From positions 16,625 to 80,624 of the forward strand of contig NW_004190445.2 in the NCBI RefSeq assembly GCF_000224145.3: a DNA stretch of 64,000 nt. Direction: 5' to 3'. Both the position numbers and the translations under genes were made by a program. The stretch comes from Ciona intestinalis (Eukaryota; Chordata; Ascidiacea; Phlebobranchia; Cionidae). Position 1 is the first letter of the stretch, and each line of letters begins with the position of its first letter. This document shows, piece after piece, positions 37,151-52,000 of the stretch. The notes beneath the pieces were generated by a model. The model made no database searches. It saw only the letters and a list, made by a program, of their open reading frames with translations, and had not been told where the DNA came from.

Positions 37151-39558
37151 GTTTTATATTCCAAGGTCGCGGTTTGAATTCTCGCTCACTCGGTTTCTCC
37201 GCATTTCTTACACAAGCAAACGTTTCTTATTTAAATTATCTGAAATAAATCTGTAAACTTGAACTTGGTGTCTAAAACATAGAATATATTAAGATAATTA
37301 ATTCGCGTTGTTCATCTCCTTCGTATTCTAATAAACTCAATCAAACACCGCATGCACGTGCACGTGTAACTCCTCTCGAGGATTCTGCACCGAATGAATG
37401 CTCGTCGCCATTCGCCGTTGGTTTTGTGTCAGAGATGCCAAATAACAATGAAGTAACTTGTAATTATCGGCGGCGTTTCGTGGAAAGTGGTCGCATGGTA
37501 AAAGCAGGCAGGTGACGTTTGCGTGGCGACGTTCACGCACTTTCACGGAAAACCACGTTTGTTGCAGGAACGTTCAAGGTTCCAGGAAGCAATGCGACCT
37601 GTGACACCTTGGTCGTAATACGCTTATTACCGCTTTAGAGGTCTCTGAGTATATTGGCCAACATTTGCGCGTTAAAAAATAAATCAAATTACAGACTTGT
37701 TTAGAAGCTGTGCAATTTGACCATCTGCTGGTAATAACCATAGTTGGCGAGTTTACGAAACTAAATCACCGAAACCGTTTGTTATGAAAAACGCGGTGAA
37801 TGCAAATTGGACAATCTGCAAACAAAAAAATATAAAATGCAATAAACGATTTTTTTTATGAAGTGGAGTATAGTAACAAAAAAATGTTTTGTTCAATACA
37901 CATATATCAAGATATTAAAATTACCAATTTGCAAAATATAAAGCGAATCTCAAATAATAATAATTGCATGATATTTTCAACGGAAATATTTATTTATTTG
38001 CACCCACAAACAGTTGTTGTTTAGGAAACGTGGATTGTGTGTAACGGGCGCGTTTCGCCCTGAGTTTATATTCAAATGCAGCTGGCGGGCGGGAGGGTTT
38101 TACAATTATCCAAGTTCTGCGTAAAAACTAAAACACATTATTTGGCCGGCTTATTTTTGCCCCGGTTGTCCAATCTACGTGGATTCCACTCTTGCAAATG
38201 ACACAATGGGACGTTTACATTCTTTAATAACCAGTATATCGCGTCACTTGGTTGTAAGTTGCGTTTATACAACGTTAATTGCAAGTGAGCGCATGAATTA
38301 CACGGTTTTAAAAAACTAATTCGTTGCGCGCTACAGTCACCCGCTAATGTAACTTGTAATGCCTTACAACGTTGGGTAGGGCGTTATTAATGTGGAATCT
38401 CTACGTAATCAGGCAACAATTATAAACGGCTGAACTGAATACAAATTCATTAATTTAAAACGAGCTTAAGTTCATGCATAGTCTGTGTGGACGCGGATGT
38501 TTAAAAATAAAGATATAACGAACAGGTTTCGGTTTCTTAACTGGATCGGGGTTTAGACATTCGCGTAAAAGTTTTACTTCTGCAAAGCGTCAAACAAAAC
38601 GATTAAATTGTAATAAACGTTTGAACTTGTGAGTTAGACAGGCGAGACAGTCGGCAATCATTGGCTAATTACGCTGATGACGTATGGTGACGTATGCCCT
38701 CCTTGTGACGTCACGGGCACTTTCTAAATCGACTTCCAGGTAATGAAAGTTTGTTTTCCGAGAAATACTGAGTGTCACAATCACTGCGATGGAGGCGACC
38801 AATCTGGAAGGTGAAGCAACAATGCCGGTTGTGACGTAACAATCCAGATTGTTCCATTGAATGATTGAACCTCATACGTAAACAATAGCCTTTATGAGGT
38901 AATACTGAATCTGTGGCGGCAACGAAAACAAAACTTCTCTGACGAAAATAATGGTTTGAGATAATTGTAACGACCGGGTGGTGATAATGGCGAACGAACT
39001 ATTGGAATAATTAAATAAATATTTGGAACGTTTTTAAAGGTGGGATATTTTCATATACAAATATATTTCAATAAAAATAAAGAACAAACGAACTACATGT
39101 CGTTCAATGAGTTTTTTACCAGTCGCTATTTTAGGCCGAAGTATTTTACAACTACGGTACAAATATATGTTTTACGAAGTCTGCGTTTTTAGAACCGATT
39201 ATATTCCTATATGTTGTAACGCATGGTCTTACCATTGCGTTGGTTCTCTCTGTCTTAGTAAGCTACAACATATGTAAGCATAACATGGTGCATGGAACAA
39301 CTTGAGTGCGATTTTCTATGTTTTATTCCGAAGCGCGAAATAGGGTCGTGTGCAAAATGGGAACCGTCGGGAATCGAAGTGTCAGTGCTTCATCATAGAT
39401 ATAATATATTACGGTTAATTATCAATATATTGATAAAAAGTCACCGCTGATTCGGTTAATACTGTTGGAACACATGCAGGCCACACGTGGTGTTATTGGG
39501 AGATTTGTGCAACACTTGTTTCGTGAAGTGACTCAACATTGGATACAATCATGTATTG
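37151..39558. other. 5' flank of the zinc-finger gene, no gene recognised
   Basis: About 2.4 kb without exons. It holds a perfect CRE (TGACGTCA at 38706-38713) with further TGACGTA words near 38675-38700, and a GGGCGCGTTTCGCCC inverted repeat near 38045. Being upstream of a transcription-factor gene it may be regulatory; nothing more can be said from sequence. Confidence 0.4.
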
Positions 39559-39743
39559 TAGGGTGGGGTAAGATGGGATATCGTTAGCACATAAATCCCA
39601 TATTTCCTCATCGTATTTTAAACAATTAACAACACTATTTTAGAGTCGTGAGAATACAGTTTTTATAATTCCCTGAATATTCCTTGTTTACCAAATGGGA
39701 CGATAAAAAAGAATAAAACCGTGTCCCATCTTACCCCGCCCTA
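39559..39743. mobile_element. TA-flanked MITE, GGGTGGGGTAAGATGGGA family, copy A
   Basis: TAGGGTGGGGTAAGATGGGA at the left and TCCCATCTTACCCCGCCCTA at the right are near-perfect inverted repeats with TA at both edges, as for Tc1/mariner-type insertions. The interior (AACAATTAACAACACT, TTGTTTACCAAATGGGACGA) recurs in the other copies. Confidence 0.85.
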
Positions 39744-40021
39744 CTATACTACTTAAATTCGCAATTACTTTGTAGAATCTCTGCTTCCCAACGGCGATTG
39801 TTGAGTTCAGGAACCCGGATTAATGATTATATGTTTGATTATAAGCACGTAGGTCGTTGTATGGCAGGTTACACGCGGGTGGTCTTGAGTATAAAAGGCA
39901 ATCACATTGGAAGCAACGGTTGATGTTCTGCATATTATTGTGTTGAGCATCTTGTACAGTGGGGTTGGGGGTAAAAGCCCCTATATTGGGCCAGCCACAC
40001 TTCAAGACAATGTTATTCACG

Positions 40022-43000
40022 CTAAAGATATTTAAACTGCTTTAATGTCTTTTTGGAATTAAACCCAAGAAACGGCGTCGACTTTGAACGAGGAAGATTT
40101 TTTTTTAAACTTCCCAACTTTGATACTTCATTACTTGATGTGGAAAATATCATTCGTTGTCTCGGTTTGGTCGGCGGTAAAGAAGAACTTCGATGAACGG
40201 AGGTTGTTTTCTTCGCTTCAAGAGTGCGAACTATCTCACGTACAGGAAGGGGGCTGCGTAGAGGTGGACTACTACGGGTGGGGGGGTCGGTTAGCTCCGG
40301 TTGGGATTTGTAGGATCTTGTTGCGTGATGAAGTTTCCCTGTTTCGCTGATCATCGTGTAATGTGTGGAGCGACGTCGGGTCGCGATTCCTACTCGTTCC
40401 GATTGTGAGCGACGCACACGACGATCCTTGATGCCAAGCGACATCCTCGTTGGTGGAGACCCACTGTGTGGTCGGTATGGCGTGGCGGCGTATATCGAGA
40501 TATCAATGCATTGCGCTGAGTGTTGGTGCCTGGGGTCGTGGTAGATTCGGCATGGCGAAAACACCGGCGAAGTATCTGAACCCACGCGGTCAAATACATC
40601 GGTTGAATGTTTGTTTGGTTCATATGAATGACGAGCCAACCGCTCGCCAGTTGCTTGGAAGTCACTTCCACCCATCAACAATCTGTTCATTTTGTTTGAA
40701 ATATTGTTCGAATTTTTCTTCTTTGTCATGTTAAGTGAAGCAGGCCGGGACGATTTCGACTTGGGGGCTTTCCCGGTTAGTTTGCGCACCATCTGACTTA
40801 CCAAACCACGTTGTTTGGCATGGGTGGGCGGTTTGGTGTCGACATGCGACCGCAGAGAATCAAGATCGACCTGCAATGTGATATTGCTAGGTTAGTTAAC
40901 TATCTTAGTGTGAAAACACATCATGTAGACCTCAGGTTTAGACGTGGATGTGTTTTCAACACAAACACGACAACCCGTATGCAGGATACAGTTTCATCTC
41001 AAACTAAATAGAACTAAACAATCCTCAGTGACATTGGAAGTCCAATGTTTGCAAACGACCAACAACCACAAGTTACTAACCTGTCGTATATTATCCAATA
41101 CTTCTGGTGGAAAACAACCTCGAATATCAGGTTTCGTCACTTTCTTGTGTGGTGACGGAACTATGACGTCATCAAGATTAGATTTGGTGACGTCAGCAAG
41201 TAGTTGATCAGATATATCGTTGATAACAATCATGCCGACAAAACTATTATTATTATTATTATTATTGTTGTTTTCACCCCACGCTTGTTTAGGTTCTTGC
41301 TCCCCGATGTAAAACGAACTACCGGTATCGGGTTGGGGGGCTTCCCCTTGCTCTGCCGCATCCTCGTCCAGAGCAACGAATGAAGAAGGTATAGGAGAGA
41401 TGCTCCTCCTTTTAGAAGAAGGCATTGACATTGTACGTAGGATGGTACAACCCTCGTCCTCGGGCAGTGAAACATCAGGAGAATATCGACTTTCGATCTG
41501 AGTGACCAACTTCTTCACAGAAGTTGCTTGGTTCTCTGAGAAAGACCTTGCACGGGACATGGGGGCGTCGGTTGATGGGGTGGGTTGTGGGGGATCAGTT
41601 AATTCACTGGGGGGTAGGGAGGGGGACTTGTGGTGGCCTTTAATAAAAGGTTCGACCTCGGGAGGTATTTGGACTTTGGCGGCGATTTTGCTCGCGATTT
41701 CCTGCGAGTCTTCGATCGGCGACTCGATGACGGCGACGATCTGTCGCACGGGAACCGGGGCTTTGATGGCCGGTGGTGGAATATCAGATGGTTGGGGGGG
41801 TGGGGGGTCTATGGGGTCGGAGGGCGATGGGTCGGAGAAACGCGACTTTAGCAAGTCGATATCAACGGTTGATGTTTTTTTATATGAAGGACTATTACGT
41901 GGTGACACCATCGATGAATGAAGTTCTTGTTCTTCCACTTGTAACGACACAGGCGTCCTATCTAACGATATAGCGGCGGGAGACGACGTTCGAACTTGTC
42001 CACGTGAAGGGGGTGGAGTTGTAGGGCGTGGCCATGCTTTGGCGGGGACGAAAGGACCGTTTCTGCGGGGTGTTGAATATTATAATTTACAAAGGTGCAT
42101 TTTGATTTTTTTCTATAAATAACTTTTATTTATTATTTATAAAAATGAAGATATTTGATTGCGTTTGTGGTAAATTATCAACGTTTTTGTTGTTAAATTA
42201 AAAGATTTTTCCACCACCCACCCATCATGCACGAACACGCTATCTTCGCTTTGTGCCAAGTCGTCCAATTGCATGGTAGGCCCTCTAGCGGTGGCCGTAG
42301 CTTCCGTATGACGGCGTGAGTGAGCACGTTTAAAATCTTCACGGCGTTGGTTGGCTTTCGCTTTGCGATCCTGGTCGCCACTAGGAGCGATAAGGATCTC
42401 ACCGGGTTCCGACGTGTTTTGTGGGTAAACTGTGGGGAATGTTGTGTGTTACGCCATGCTTGCACAGTTGTAATATGTTGCTCAAGCATTTGTGTGTATT
42501 AGCCACACAACTAAATGGCGTCAATAACAAACAATATCTACATTGAACAGTAAAAGTGTTTAAAAACTTGAAAAAAAAACTGCGAATAAATAAACCAGTC
42601 ATCACATACTTGAGTCACCACCCCCCATGTTGGTTGTCCGATCTAATAAGTTGTCATGTTGTGCGTGGGAGGGGTTGTAACATGTTCGCCCTTCATCTGG
42701 TGACCATGACTTTGGTCGTGACACCTGGAAGTTGCAACCTCTCAGTAAACCCAATATTTTGGGTAAATTTAAAAAAATGAACTTTTAATTGCATTGTTAC
42801 ATAAAAATTCCATTTTAATTTTACATTTTTTTACAAACTTTCTTTCAAATACTTGTTTAAACTGATATTTTAAGTTGAAATACCTTGGGCACAGATAACG
42901 AAGCAATGTCCAACAACCGTCGATTGAGATCGAAATCTTGGTTGTCCTCGCACGCAACGTTTACGTCGTCAGGTAGTTGAACGGCAGGTGGGGGGCGCGG

Positions 43001-46000
43001 TGACGTCACGGGATGATCATCGGGGAGGCTCGGTTCGGATAAACTGCTTTCCGATCGTGAACGAAACAATTTGTTGTGGCGGTTCGCACTGGAAGGAAAT
43101 TAAGGTTTTAGGAAAGTTTATGAAACTTTAGGATATAAATATTGTTTGTTTTAAGTTTATGTCAAAATCAGGATTAGCTCTTACAGTAATGTTAGCGATA
43201 TTTTGAAAGTTTAATAATTTTGCGTTGATTTCTTATCATTTTAAAACGCAAGTTTTATAATTTACAGATTTAAATAAATATTCGTTGAAACCTCGCGAAC
43301 ACCATCCCTTCGTATTCATCGAGTTGTTCGAGGAACGATGGGTTGGGATGCGTGATCGACCGACATTCCTCCGTGAACTCAAGCGCGCGTTTCTTCGTCC
43401 AAAGTCGTTCCTTCATTAAGTACGCGGCAACCGTCGCCGAGGATCTACTGATCCCCATCTTACAATGAACGAGACATTTCCCCCCCGATCGTCGCGCTTC
43501 ATCGATGAACCTCCATGTAGCATGCCAATGTTGAAGGAGATTGGAAGATTCAATGTCATGAAGTCGGATGTTCTTGTACGTGAATTCATCAGGGAAGAAG
43601 TTGTCGACCTCAAGCGTCACGTTCAAGATGTGGGTGATACTGGGACATTAACGTTTATTTAAAAAAAAACAATAAAAACTTCACCAGCAGTTTTAACATT
43701 TTTCTGGGGGGATATCTTTAATTCGTTTAGTTTAAACATTTTGGGCAAATAAGCCAAATCTGAGTTGCTCCAGCATCAAATCTCACCCGATTTGTGTTAA
43801 TTCCTCCAAGTTGGAAGCGTTCCATTCCGACCCCAGGTATAAATAATCCAAGATCTTGGACGAACAATCCATTTGGCCGAGGACCGTCAACATTTCAGTG
43901 TCAATGTATCGCTTGTAGTTGGTGAGGTCCATGTCAATCTATGGAGGAAGGTTGTTTCTTTATGAGGCGTAAACGAATTTTATTATTTAAATGGTTTTAC
44001 TAACAGAGGTCACCGTGAGTTTACCCTTGTTACACAAACTAATTCATATATTATAATATTAACTTTGAAGATTTCACAAAAGTAGTATCTGCAGCAACCA
44101 GTGTTAACGCACCACTTTCTCCAACTCCAATCGTATCTGTTTACAAGTACAGTTGTCGAGATCCATTGTCATCATCACTTGTTTTAATCGACTTCTTATC
44201 AACGATTCCACCGTTAAACGATTGATGTCTCTGTTGGAATAAACATGAAGTAATGCAAACTATTTAACCATCGCATGAATCTGGTCCTGATCCAGCACTC
44301 ATGTTGTTGGACGATTCTCGTTGCATCATACCAGAATACAACAAGCGTTACTAAATATACAGAGTCCGATTATTGGAGCAACAATGAGATAAATATTTTA
44401 TTGAAGCCGTGTTCGCCTACAACGATAGACAGGAAGTGAACCGGGCACGAGTATAATGAATTAAACATCTAATTTCAACAATGTTGGATTTAATAAAACA
44501 TTTTTAAAGTAGAATAAACCTTGCTGTAACATAACGTACGTGCTTTCCCATTATACAACATGTTATTTGTTTTGCTACAAAACCAATAGATGGCTAACTT
44601 ACTTCATTTCAAAATAGTTTGGTTTCCTTGACCATAAATCCTCGCTGTATTCCCACTCGTTTATATTTATTCGGTTAGAAGCGACTCTGCTCGCGTAGAA
44701 GCAAGTCCATGTAAGGTAGAGACTCCCCTCGTAATAATTATGTCGCAAAGCTGTGTCCTTGCACCGATGTAACGATTGTAGGGCCGACCTGGGTGGATTA
44801 TGTAAGCTACTTTGTGTGTTTATAACAATATCGAATATTGGAAATCCATCCAAATTTTTGTAGCTTGTTGAACCCTGTATGTTGGGACAATGACAGTGCA
44901 CCCATAGGTGTACACATATCCCTACAATGGTAGCAGCGACGAACCTTGAACCCATAACCTCTGGGTTGGGCACACACAAGGTACCTACCACATAGCTTGA
45001 ACCGATACAGGTTTGAACGTGTGAGTTTTTTCATGAGATAAAACTTTAAATCCTCTGAAATAAAAATGTTTGGATGAGGAGTTATTAGCAATTTAAAACT
45101 ATGCAACGAAATATTATGTACGCCAACTCTGGAAAAACAAACTAAAAATCAAATTTACTTTCCTTTAAAATGACGTAACGAAAAACCTATTGATTAAACC
45201 GCCTAAATATGTTTAACCCACCCATCCCCATCGAGTTGTATACTTGTGTCGCACCAAATGGGCAACACCAAGCCTATCGTACACGAAGTGCTTTCCTTGG
45301 TAGCGAAGTCGCAACCAACGATAATATTTTCCTCGGTGTCCTGCCTCCCGGTGGTCGTCACGATCACGAGGTACCTCCGGTGTTCCTCCACCCAACTTTC
45401 CAATCTTACAGCCTGTATGGGGGGGGGGGGGGTGTAATTATTAACCTTGCATGGCGGGGCAACGACATACACCTCGTGCCTGCTTACGTGATACCATGTT
45501 TCTAACTTTGTACATGATCATTTTCTTTATGGCTGACAATTTTGACAACCCATTTATGAGTTAAATTAATTAAGTGTCTTGCCCATGCACACATACGTCA
45601 TCAATGGTAGCAGCGCCAAGCCTTGAACTTACAACCCCTGGGTTACAGACAGGCGCGCTAACCACTTTGCCACCACACCAAACTAATCAAAAGAATCTTA
45701 ATTAAAAATATTTTAATTACCATCAAGCATATAGTTAAGTGTCTGGCATGTGACAAAGTGGTTTTGGATTTGTCTTTGCAGCTTCTTATACATAAGAATA
45801 TAATTACAAGGTTTAAATGAGTGAACACTAAAGTAGAGATGGTGAATACCCACCAACTTAATGCTGTCTTGCGGCCTTAGATGGTGAAAGATCGCGTGTA
45901 GATGCGTTTGCAATTCACCTGGAGATGAGAATGAGGTTATCCATTAGAACAAGGCAGTTATTTATGGGTAAAGGAATGTCATGGGCCCAGGGTAAGAGTT

Positions 46001-49000
46001 GACGCATTATCTAATCAAACTGAATATATGCAATAAAAGTAATATTTTCCAGATAAACTCGTGTTATTTTAGAACACGAATGAAAGCCTGTAGGCCAACT
46101 CCTCAAACCAGCCATTTAACTCCGCTTACACGTCATTATGTGCATACAACAAGCACATGATATTTGGTGGGATGGGATTGAAAATAAAACTTCATCAAAA
46201 CGTTTCCAAGTAAACCCAATGTTTGTTCTAGAAACGCCCGACGAACTTACGCGCGAGACCGACAGGTAGTGACGTCACATTGCGCATTGTGACGTAGACA
46301 AATACAATCAACCGGCACTCGGAAACCGTGGCGTAAGTTGTGATTGCTTAGTGTTCGCGAATGCTGGTTCGACAATGGCGACACATAAATACGAGTTGAA
46401 TTAACAACGGAATAAAACGAGAGGCAAATAACCCGCGGTCGGTTGGTTTATTAAACTACGATAACATGGAGTCTTCCACGAGTAAGTAAACCAAAAGCTC
46501 TCCAAATACTTTCATTACAAAGCAAAGCAAAGCTGGATATGTGGTTTATGCGGCGTTTAAACCACAAACGGAGGTATGTAAGTTAAACCAGCATCATCCA
46601 AACACCACACATATGCAGTAAGCCAACCACACACTGTAGTATATTGCATTAGTTTAAAATAGATGACACCAAGTTACACCTTAGTTATCTACGTAATAAA
46701 CGCCAACACGATTTCTGATATCACGTGGTATATGACGTCATAGCGACCCAATAACCACTTTTAATAATCGTTTATTTATAAATCTGGTAACCTGTGTATT
46801 ATTTCTCCCACGTGTTTTGGCACCTGTGTGTTAAATATAACTGACATGAGGCGTAACCAGTGTGGAAACTTTGTGTTCAAAACATGAACGTGGTGAATAT
46901 CAACTCAGTGGTTACGGCAAGGCCAAAATACAAACATTTTACAATATATAGTAATGTGGGGTAAGATGAGATAACGGTAGCTCATAATATCCCATATTTC
47001 ATAATCGTTTTAACAATTAACAACGCTTTTAAACAGTTTAAAGAATACAGTTATATAGTTTTGTAAAAACTTGTTTACTACCAATGTACCAAATGACACG
47101 ATACAACATAATGAAATGTGTTCCATCTTACCCCACTCTACTATTTTAGAAGCTGCTAATTTGGATTCTGTGTTTTAGTTCAAATTAAACTTAAAACATT
47201 TTCATCGTCGTATATTACACTGTCTGTGACAAACTGCTCATTATTGCTACAAATAAGACGATTAAATTTTATTGCAGCCATAAAAATTATGGGTATTATT
47301 AAATTAGTTGTTTCGTAATTATGCGTTGGAGTCAAATCCGTTTAATTGGATGACGTCACACCGAAGCGGAAATTCCAGAAAGTTTGGAAAGTTTTGTCGA
47401 TTTTGATGATTAAGGGTTTCGAGTGCATGGATTGTGACGTAATTTAAATTGCATTATGGCGTTGCATGGGCGTAGAAACTATCTTAGGCGCTACGGCCAC
47501 GCTTTTTAACTGACGCACCTTTTACCCATACCGTGTTTACGGACTGTTATTTTGCTGCTAATTCTCTTCGTTGTTTCAATTAATTTGATCCTCGCTATCG
47601 TATATTCAAAAGATAAATAAAATATGTTATTTATAAAACAGTTGTTGGGGGGGGGGCGCTCATGGGAGACGAAATTACTTTCTGTCGGTCAAAAAGTAAA
47701 TAATACGTTTTGTATTGATTGAGGCAGTTCCACGCACACCTGTGTTTAAGTTTGCACCTAAATTTACGTGTCTGTACCCGTAAGCCTCACATGCGGCACA
47801 TGGGGGTAATACAGAAGGCTGGTTGATTCAAGTAACGCTTGAATGAATGTATGTTGGTGTAACTTATAAATAAATTGTTCCAAACCTAATTATATTCAAA
47901 CATAACTAAACGAGCATAACACGGAGAATTTTGAACCCGATTGTACAAATGTACATTGAATATATATATTTATAGCACAACGGGTTAATTAGTATGAAGT
48001 CACGGTAAAGCTGTATCACCGGCAACGTGGTGTTGACGCGACAACTACAAGTTCGACTGGTTTCATACCTGCAGGCAACTTAAACTGGCTATCGTGTGTT
48101 TTAAGCATGACACGCATCGACACGTCGGAATGACGGGAGTTTCTCCATGGCAACACTGGTTGAACCTCGACAACGTTACCGCCATCCTCATCATGCATTG
48201 CGTCCCCTGAAGCAGTGTTGCCAGTTCGATAATTCCTGTTTTCGTCGACCATGGGTTGCCTGATGTATTGTGTGGATCGGGGAATACCCGGAATAGCTAC
48301 CGCACACGAGCACATAGTAACAGGTTGGCAACACAACTTTCATCCGTTGTAAATATTCGGTTTTGAAACAAAAATATCCAAGTCTTTGTTACACGAACAT
48401 TATACACAGAACAGCGTTCTATTAGCACTGTATACTGAAATATAAATTATTGCTTGAAGCCAAATATAAAAACTTATATATCTCTCACAACTTATACAAT
48501 CAACTCCACGAACTCAATACGATGAGCATAACTGAAAACTCATCAATGAAAAACAGCAGCACATTTTGTTTAAAATATATTGAAAACTAATTGTTTGTAA
48601 AACTTCCTGACCAACAGAATATACAACTCACATAATAAACCCAACTTTGCCCTTAAACCCCCAGTATTGGAAACCTTATACACAAACCACATACAACTAG
48701 CTTAACACTAAGGTAGATTGATGCTCTCTGGGCAACGTACGAGTTATCAAACAACACGTACCAAGTTACCGTGATGACATACCGCCTACGTCACATATTT
48801 ATATTTATCACAAGACAGAAGTTAAAAGTCTGGGAATTTACACCGGACATTGTAACAGGGGGGCATGTAAAGTTAAACGCGTGTCGGACAACTTAAACAA
48901 TTAACATCGCTTTTATAGTCGTGGGGATTCGGGTTTTATAATTATGTAAACTTCTTTGTTTACTACCAAACAAGACAATAAAATTGAATGAAACCATCTT

Positions 49001-52000
49001 CCCATCGTAGCACCTTATATTAGAGGTTAAACAGAGTTGATTGGGTTTCGTACGTATTGACGTAATTACAATACAGGGTTGATAGGCTTGAACGACCTTT
49101 CACGTTTCTAATATGCATAACTAGTAACTACTAACTAGCCATGTGGCGTAAGCACGGCACGGATGCGTGTAATAATACACCATCCATGGAACGAAATGTT
49201 CTCGATAAAATGTTGATATATTTACATTTGTGGAAAATATAAGTTAGGTTTTTCGACGAATTGGAAATCTTTCTTGCAAACTGAGTTAACTAAACTGCAG
49301 TCTGGTTGCGTATTCTGACTATCTGTCGTATATACACTTAAACACATTAAGCTAACCATAACCACATACATACTGTCCAATACACGGTAAGCATGGGCCA
49401 CCCATATAAAGTAGTTACTTAGTGACCTACATCACACGCATAAGCCTACTATAGTAGCTGTCAACCAGCGTTAAACAATACCAGATGCGCTTAAGCTTAT
49501 ACGACCTTTCAAGGTTAAACATAATCCCTGTTGCTATGGCTGTATCAACTTATAGTGAGGCTAAAGTAGGGCGGGGAAAGATGGGACATGTTTCATTCTA
49601 TTTTATCGTTACATTTGGTAGTAAACAAAGAATATTTACAAAACTATACAACTGTATCTTAAGAGCGTTGTTAGTTGTTAAAACACAATTATGAAATATG
49701 GGATATTATGTGCTAACGTCACCGATCTTAACCCACCGTATTATATAACACTTTGTATTTGTTTGACTTTAAATTACGCTGCCTGACCTTCATTCACCTG
49801 CAGTTCCCATCCAACACTGCAGTCGCCTATATTTCATTACTACGCTATGATACCTTGAACTAAAAGCGAGCGGTAAATTATTCAGCAGCCCGACGTGCGC
49901 GGTCGAACTGGCGGTGATTTGGACGCGAGTTTTTTGACTTGGTAGCGATCGATGAAGCGTGGACGGCCTGATGCTTCGGTTGGTAGAGGAATCTAACGTT
50001 GGTGGTACCATAGCAATGCGAGAGGAAACGATAAACGTTTCTGCTGCGTGCTAAAGTGTTGACACCGAGACGAGAAGTGGTTTCGCCGTGCATATGGAGG
50101 AGGGGGGGGGGCTAACTCTCCTTAACCTCACCAAGCAATGTAAATAATTCGAAATTTACTAAAACTGGAGTCTTAACATAGATTTTCAACTTTTAAATCT
50201 ATTTGAAAAGCTGCCAGACAAATTATCTTCAGATTTTTTATCTGGAAATTAATCTGCCGGCAGTTGTTCATATAGTTTGAAGTTTAAACACAGGATCGGA
50301 AAAACTGAACGATTCTCCCGCCCGCTTAAGCGTTGACCTTCGAGGCAGGCTGTCCCAATTCCTAACATAGCTGAAAATCTTTCGCTGGTTTAAGACCCCG
50401 GGGTGTTCTATGATAGCTATGCGTCATAGAGGTCACTATGACGAACACTGGCGCATTAATAACATGTTACTTGCTCATGGGAATTGTAGGTTAACTTGCG
50501 CTGAGATATAAAAACTAACCCGATGTTAAATTTACCGCGACTAAAATTCGAATGTTTGAGTGAAGTGTGGTATGACCTGGATAGTAAAGCTCGGTGCATC
50601 ATGTATATAGTAGGGTGGGGAAGACGGGACAACTTAATAGGTTGTGTTTTAAACAATTAACAGCGAATATGGGAGCCAAGGGGATACGGTTTTTATAATT
50701 CTTTGTTTACCACTAAATGCAACGATAAAAAGGGGAATGAAAACATGTCCTATCTTACCCCACCCTACTACACTGTCAATACTTTTGCATGGACAAATGG
50801 GTTGAAGGATCGCAACCAGATCTTGCTGCCCCGGATTAATTTATCGTAAACAAACACAGGAACTAAACGAATGTCGCCATCACTTGTCACCACTCGTACC
50901 AACTCAACGCCCACTCCACCCCTGTTAAAGGGGTTAAGCACGAGAGGATACGGTTAAAGTGTTTGTTTAAATTCACGGCCAAACAACGATTAGCCGACCA
51001 TGGCGACGCAATATTAGGAATTGATTTTATGGTTTTATCTCACATCGGTTAGCTTATAGCTGGCTCTATAGGTTCACGGTTAAAAACAACAAATGGTAGC
51101 TGAGTAATATTAATACAAATGTAAAAGGCTGACTATAAGTAATAACCAACTAACTTGTTCTTAAAACAGAACTGAGACACTTATAACTCACTACATGACT
51201 TACCCATTACAACCTACTCTAATATTGGAACAGCTTTAAGGTTACAAACTTGTAAAAACTAAACCAACGCTGAAAGTGACATACGACAGTTCGTGTGTAA
51301 ATAACACTCGTCCGATCTGCGCGTAAAATCACCGCTACGAATGTTACATGAAAGCACTTTACTGTAACCAGCTGACAATTAGGAAGAAGACAATCCAATC
51401 TTAATTATTTTAAGCGCCATGTACTTGTGCCGATTACACCCGTTAAAACGGCCACTATAACAGGTAATAAATCATTATAAATGACCGCTTTGTGAAGCAA
51501 TGATGACGACATAATGATAATGAATGGTCTACGCGTGATATGGGATCTGTAATATCGTGCTTAATATATATATTCCCGTTTTGCATGGACCTAAGTTTTG
51601 GACAGAATCAAACAACTCACAACGTAATGTTAAAGATACGACTTTACTTTAACATTAACTGCAACAAATGTACTGCACGTGTCTTTTACACTCGTTGTAT
51701 TACCTATATTTGAAGCACTATGATTTATCACGAATGACAACACTATTCATAATAATTACCACAGTCATACTACTAAACTTAAACTTACTAAACTTAATTA
51801 AATCACACCTTAACAACGTGAAGGCCTCCGAATTACTACTGAGGTAACATCATACGTATAAAACAGAGTCCGTATATAAACATGAGTTATTTCATGTCGC
51901 CCATAGAAATCACATAGCACACAGCAAATGGGGCTAAATTGGTCATAGACATAATATAAATATGAACGTATATAGCTAAATTTATACTATTTTATATTTT

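Noticed and set aside
41502-41921. Plus-strand 139-codon frame
   Set aside because: Antisense shadow of the Pro/Ser-rich Slingshot exon, which has homologous motifs on the minus strand.
46465-46485. ATGGAGTCTTCCACGA followed by GTAAGT on the plus strand, like a first exon
   Set aside because: No following exon with matching phase or family resemblance was found within the next kilobases.
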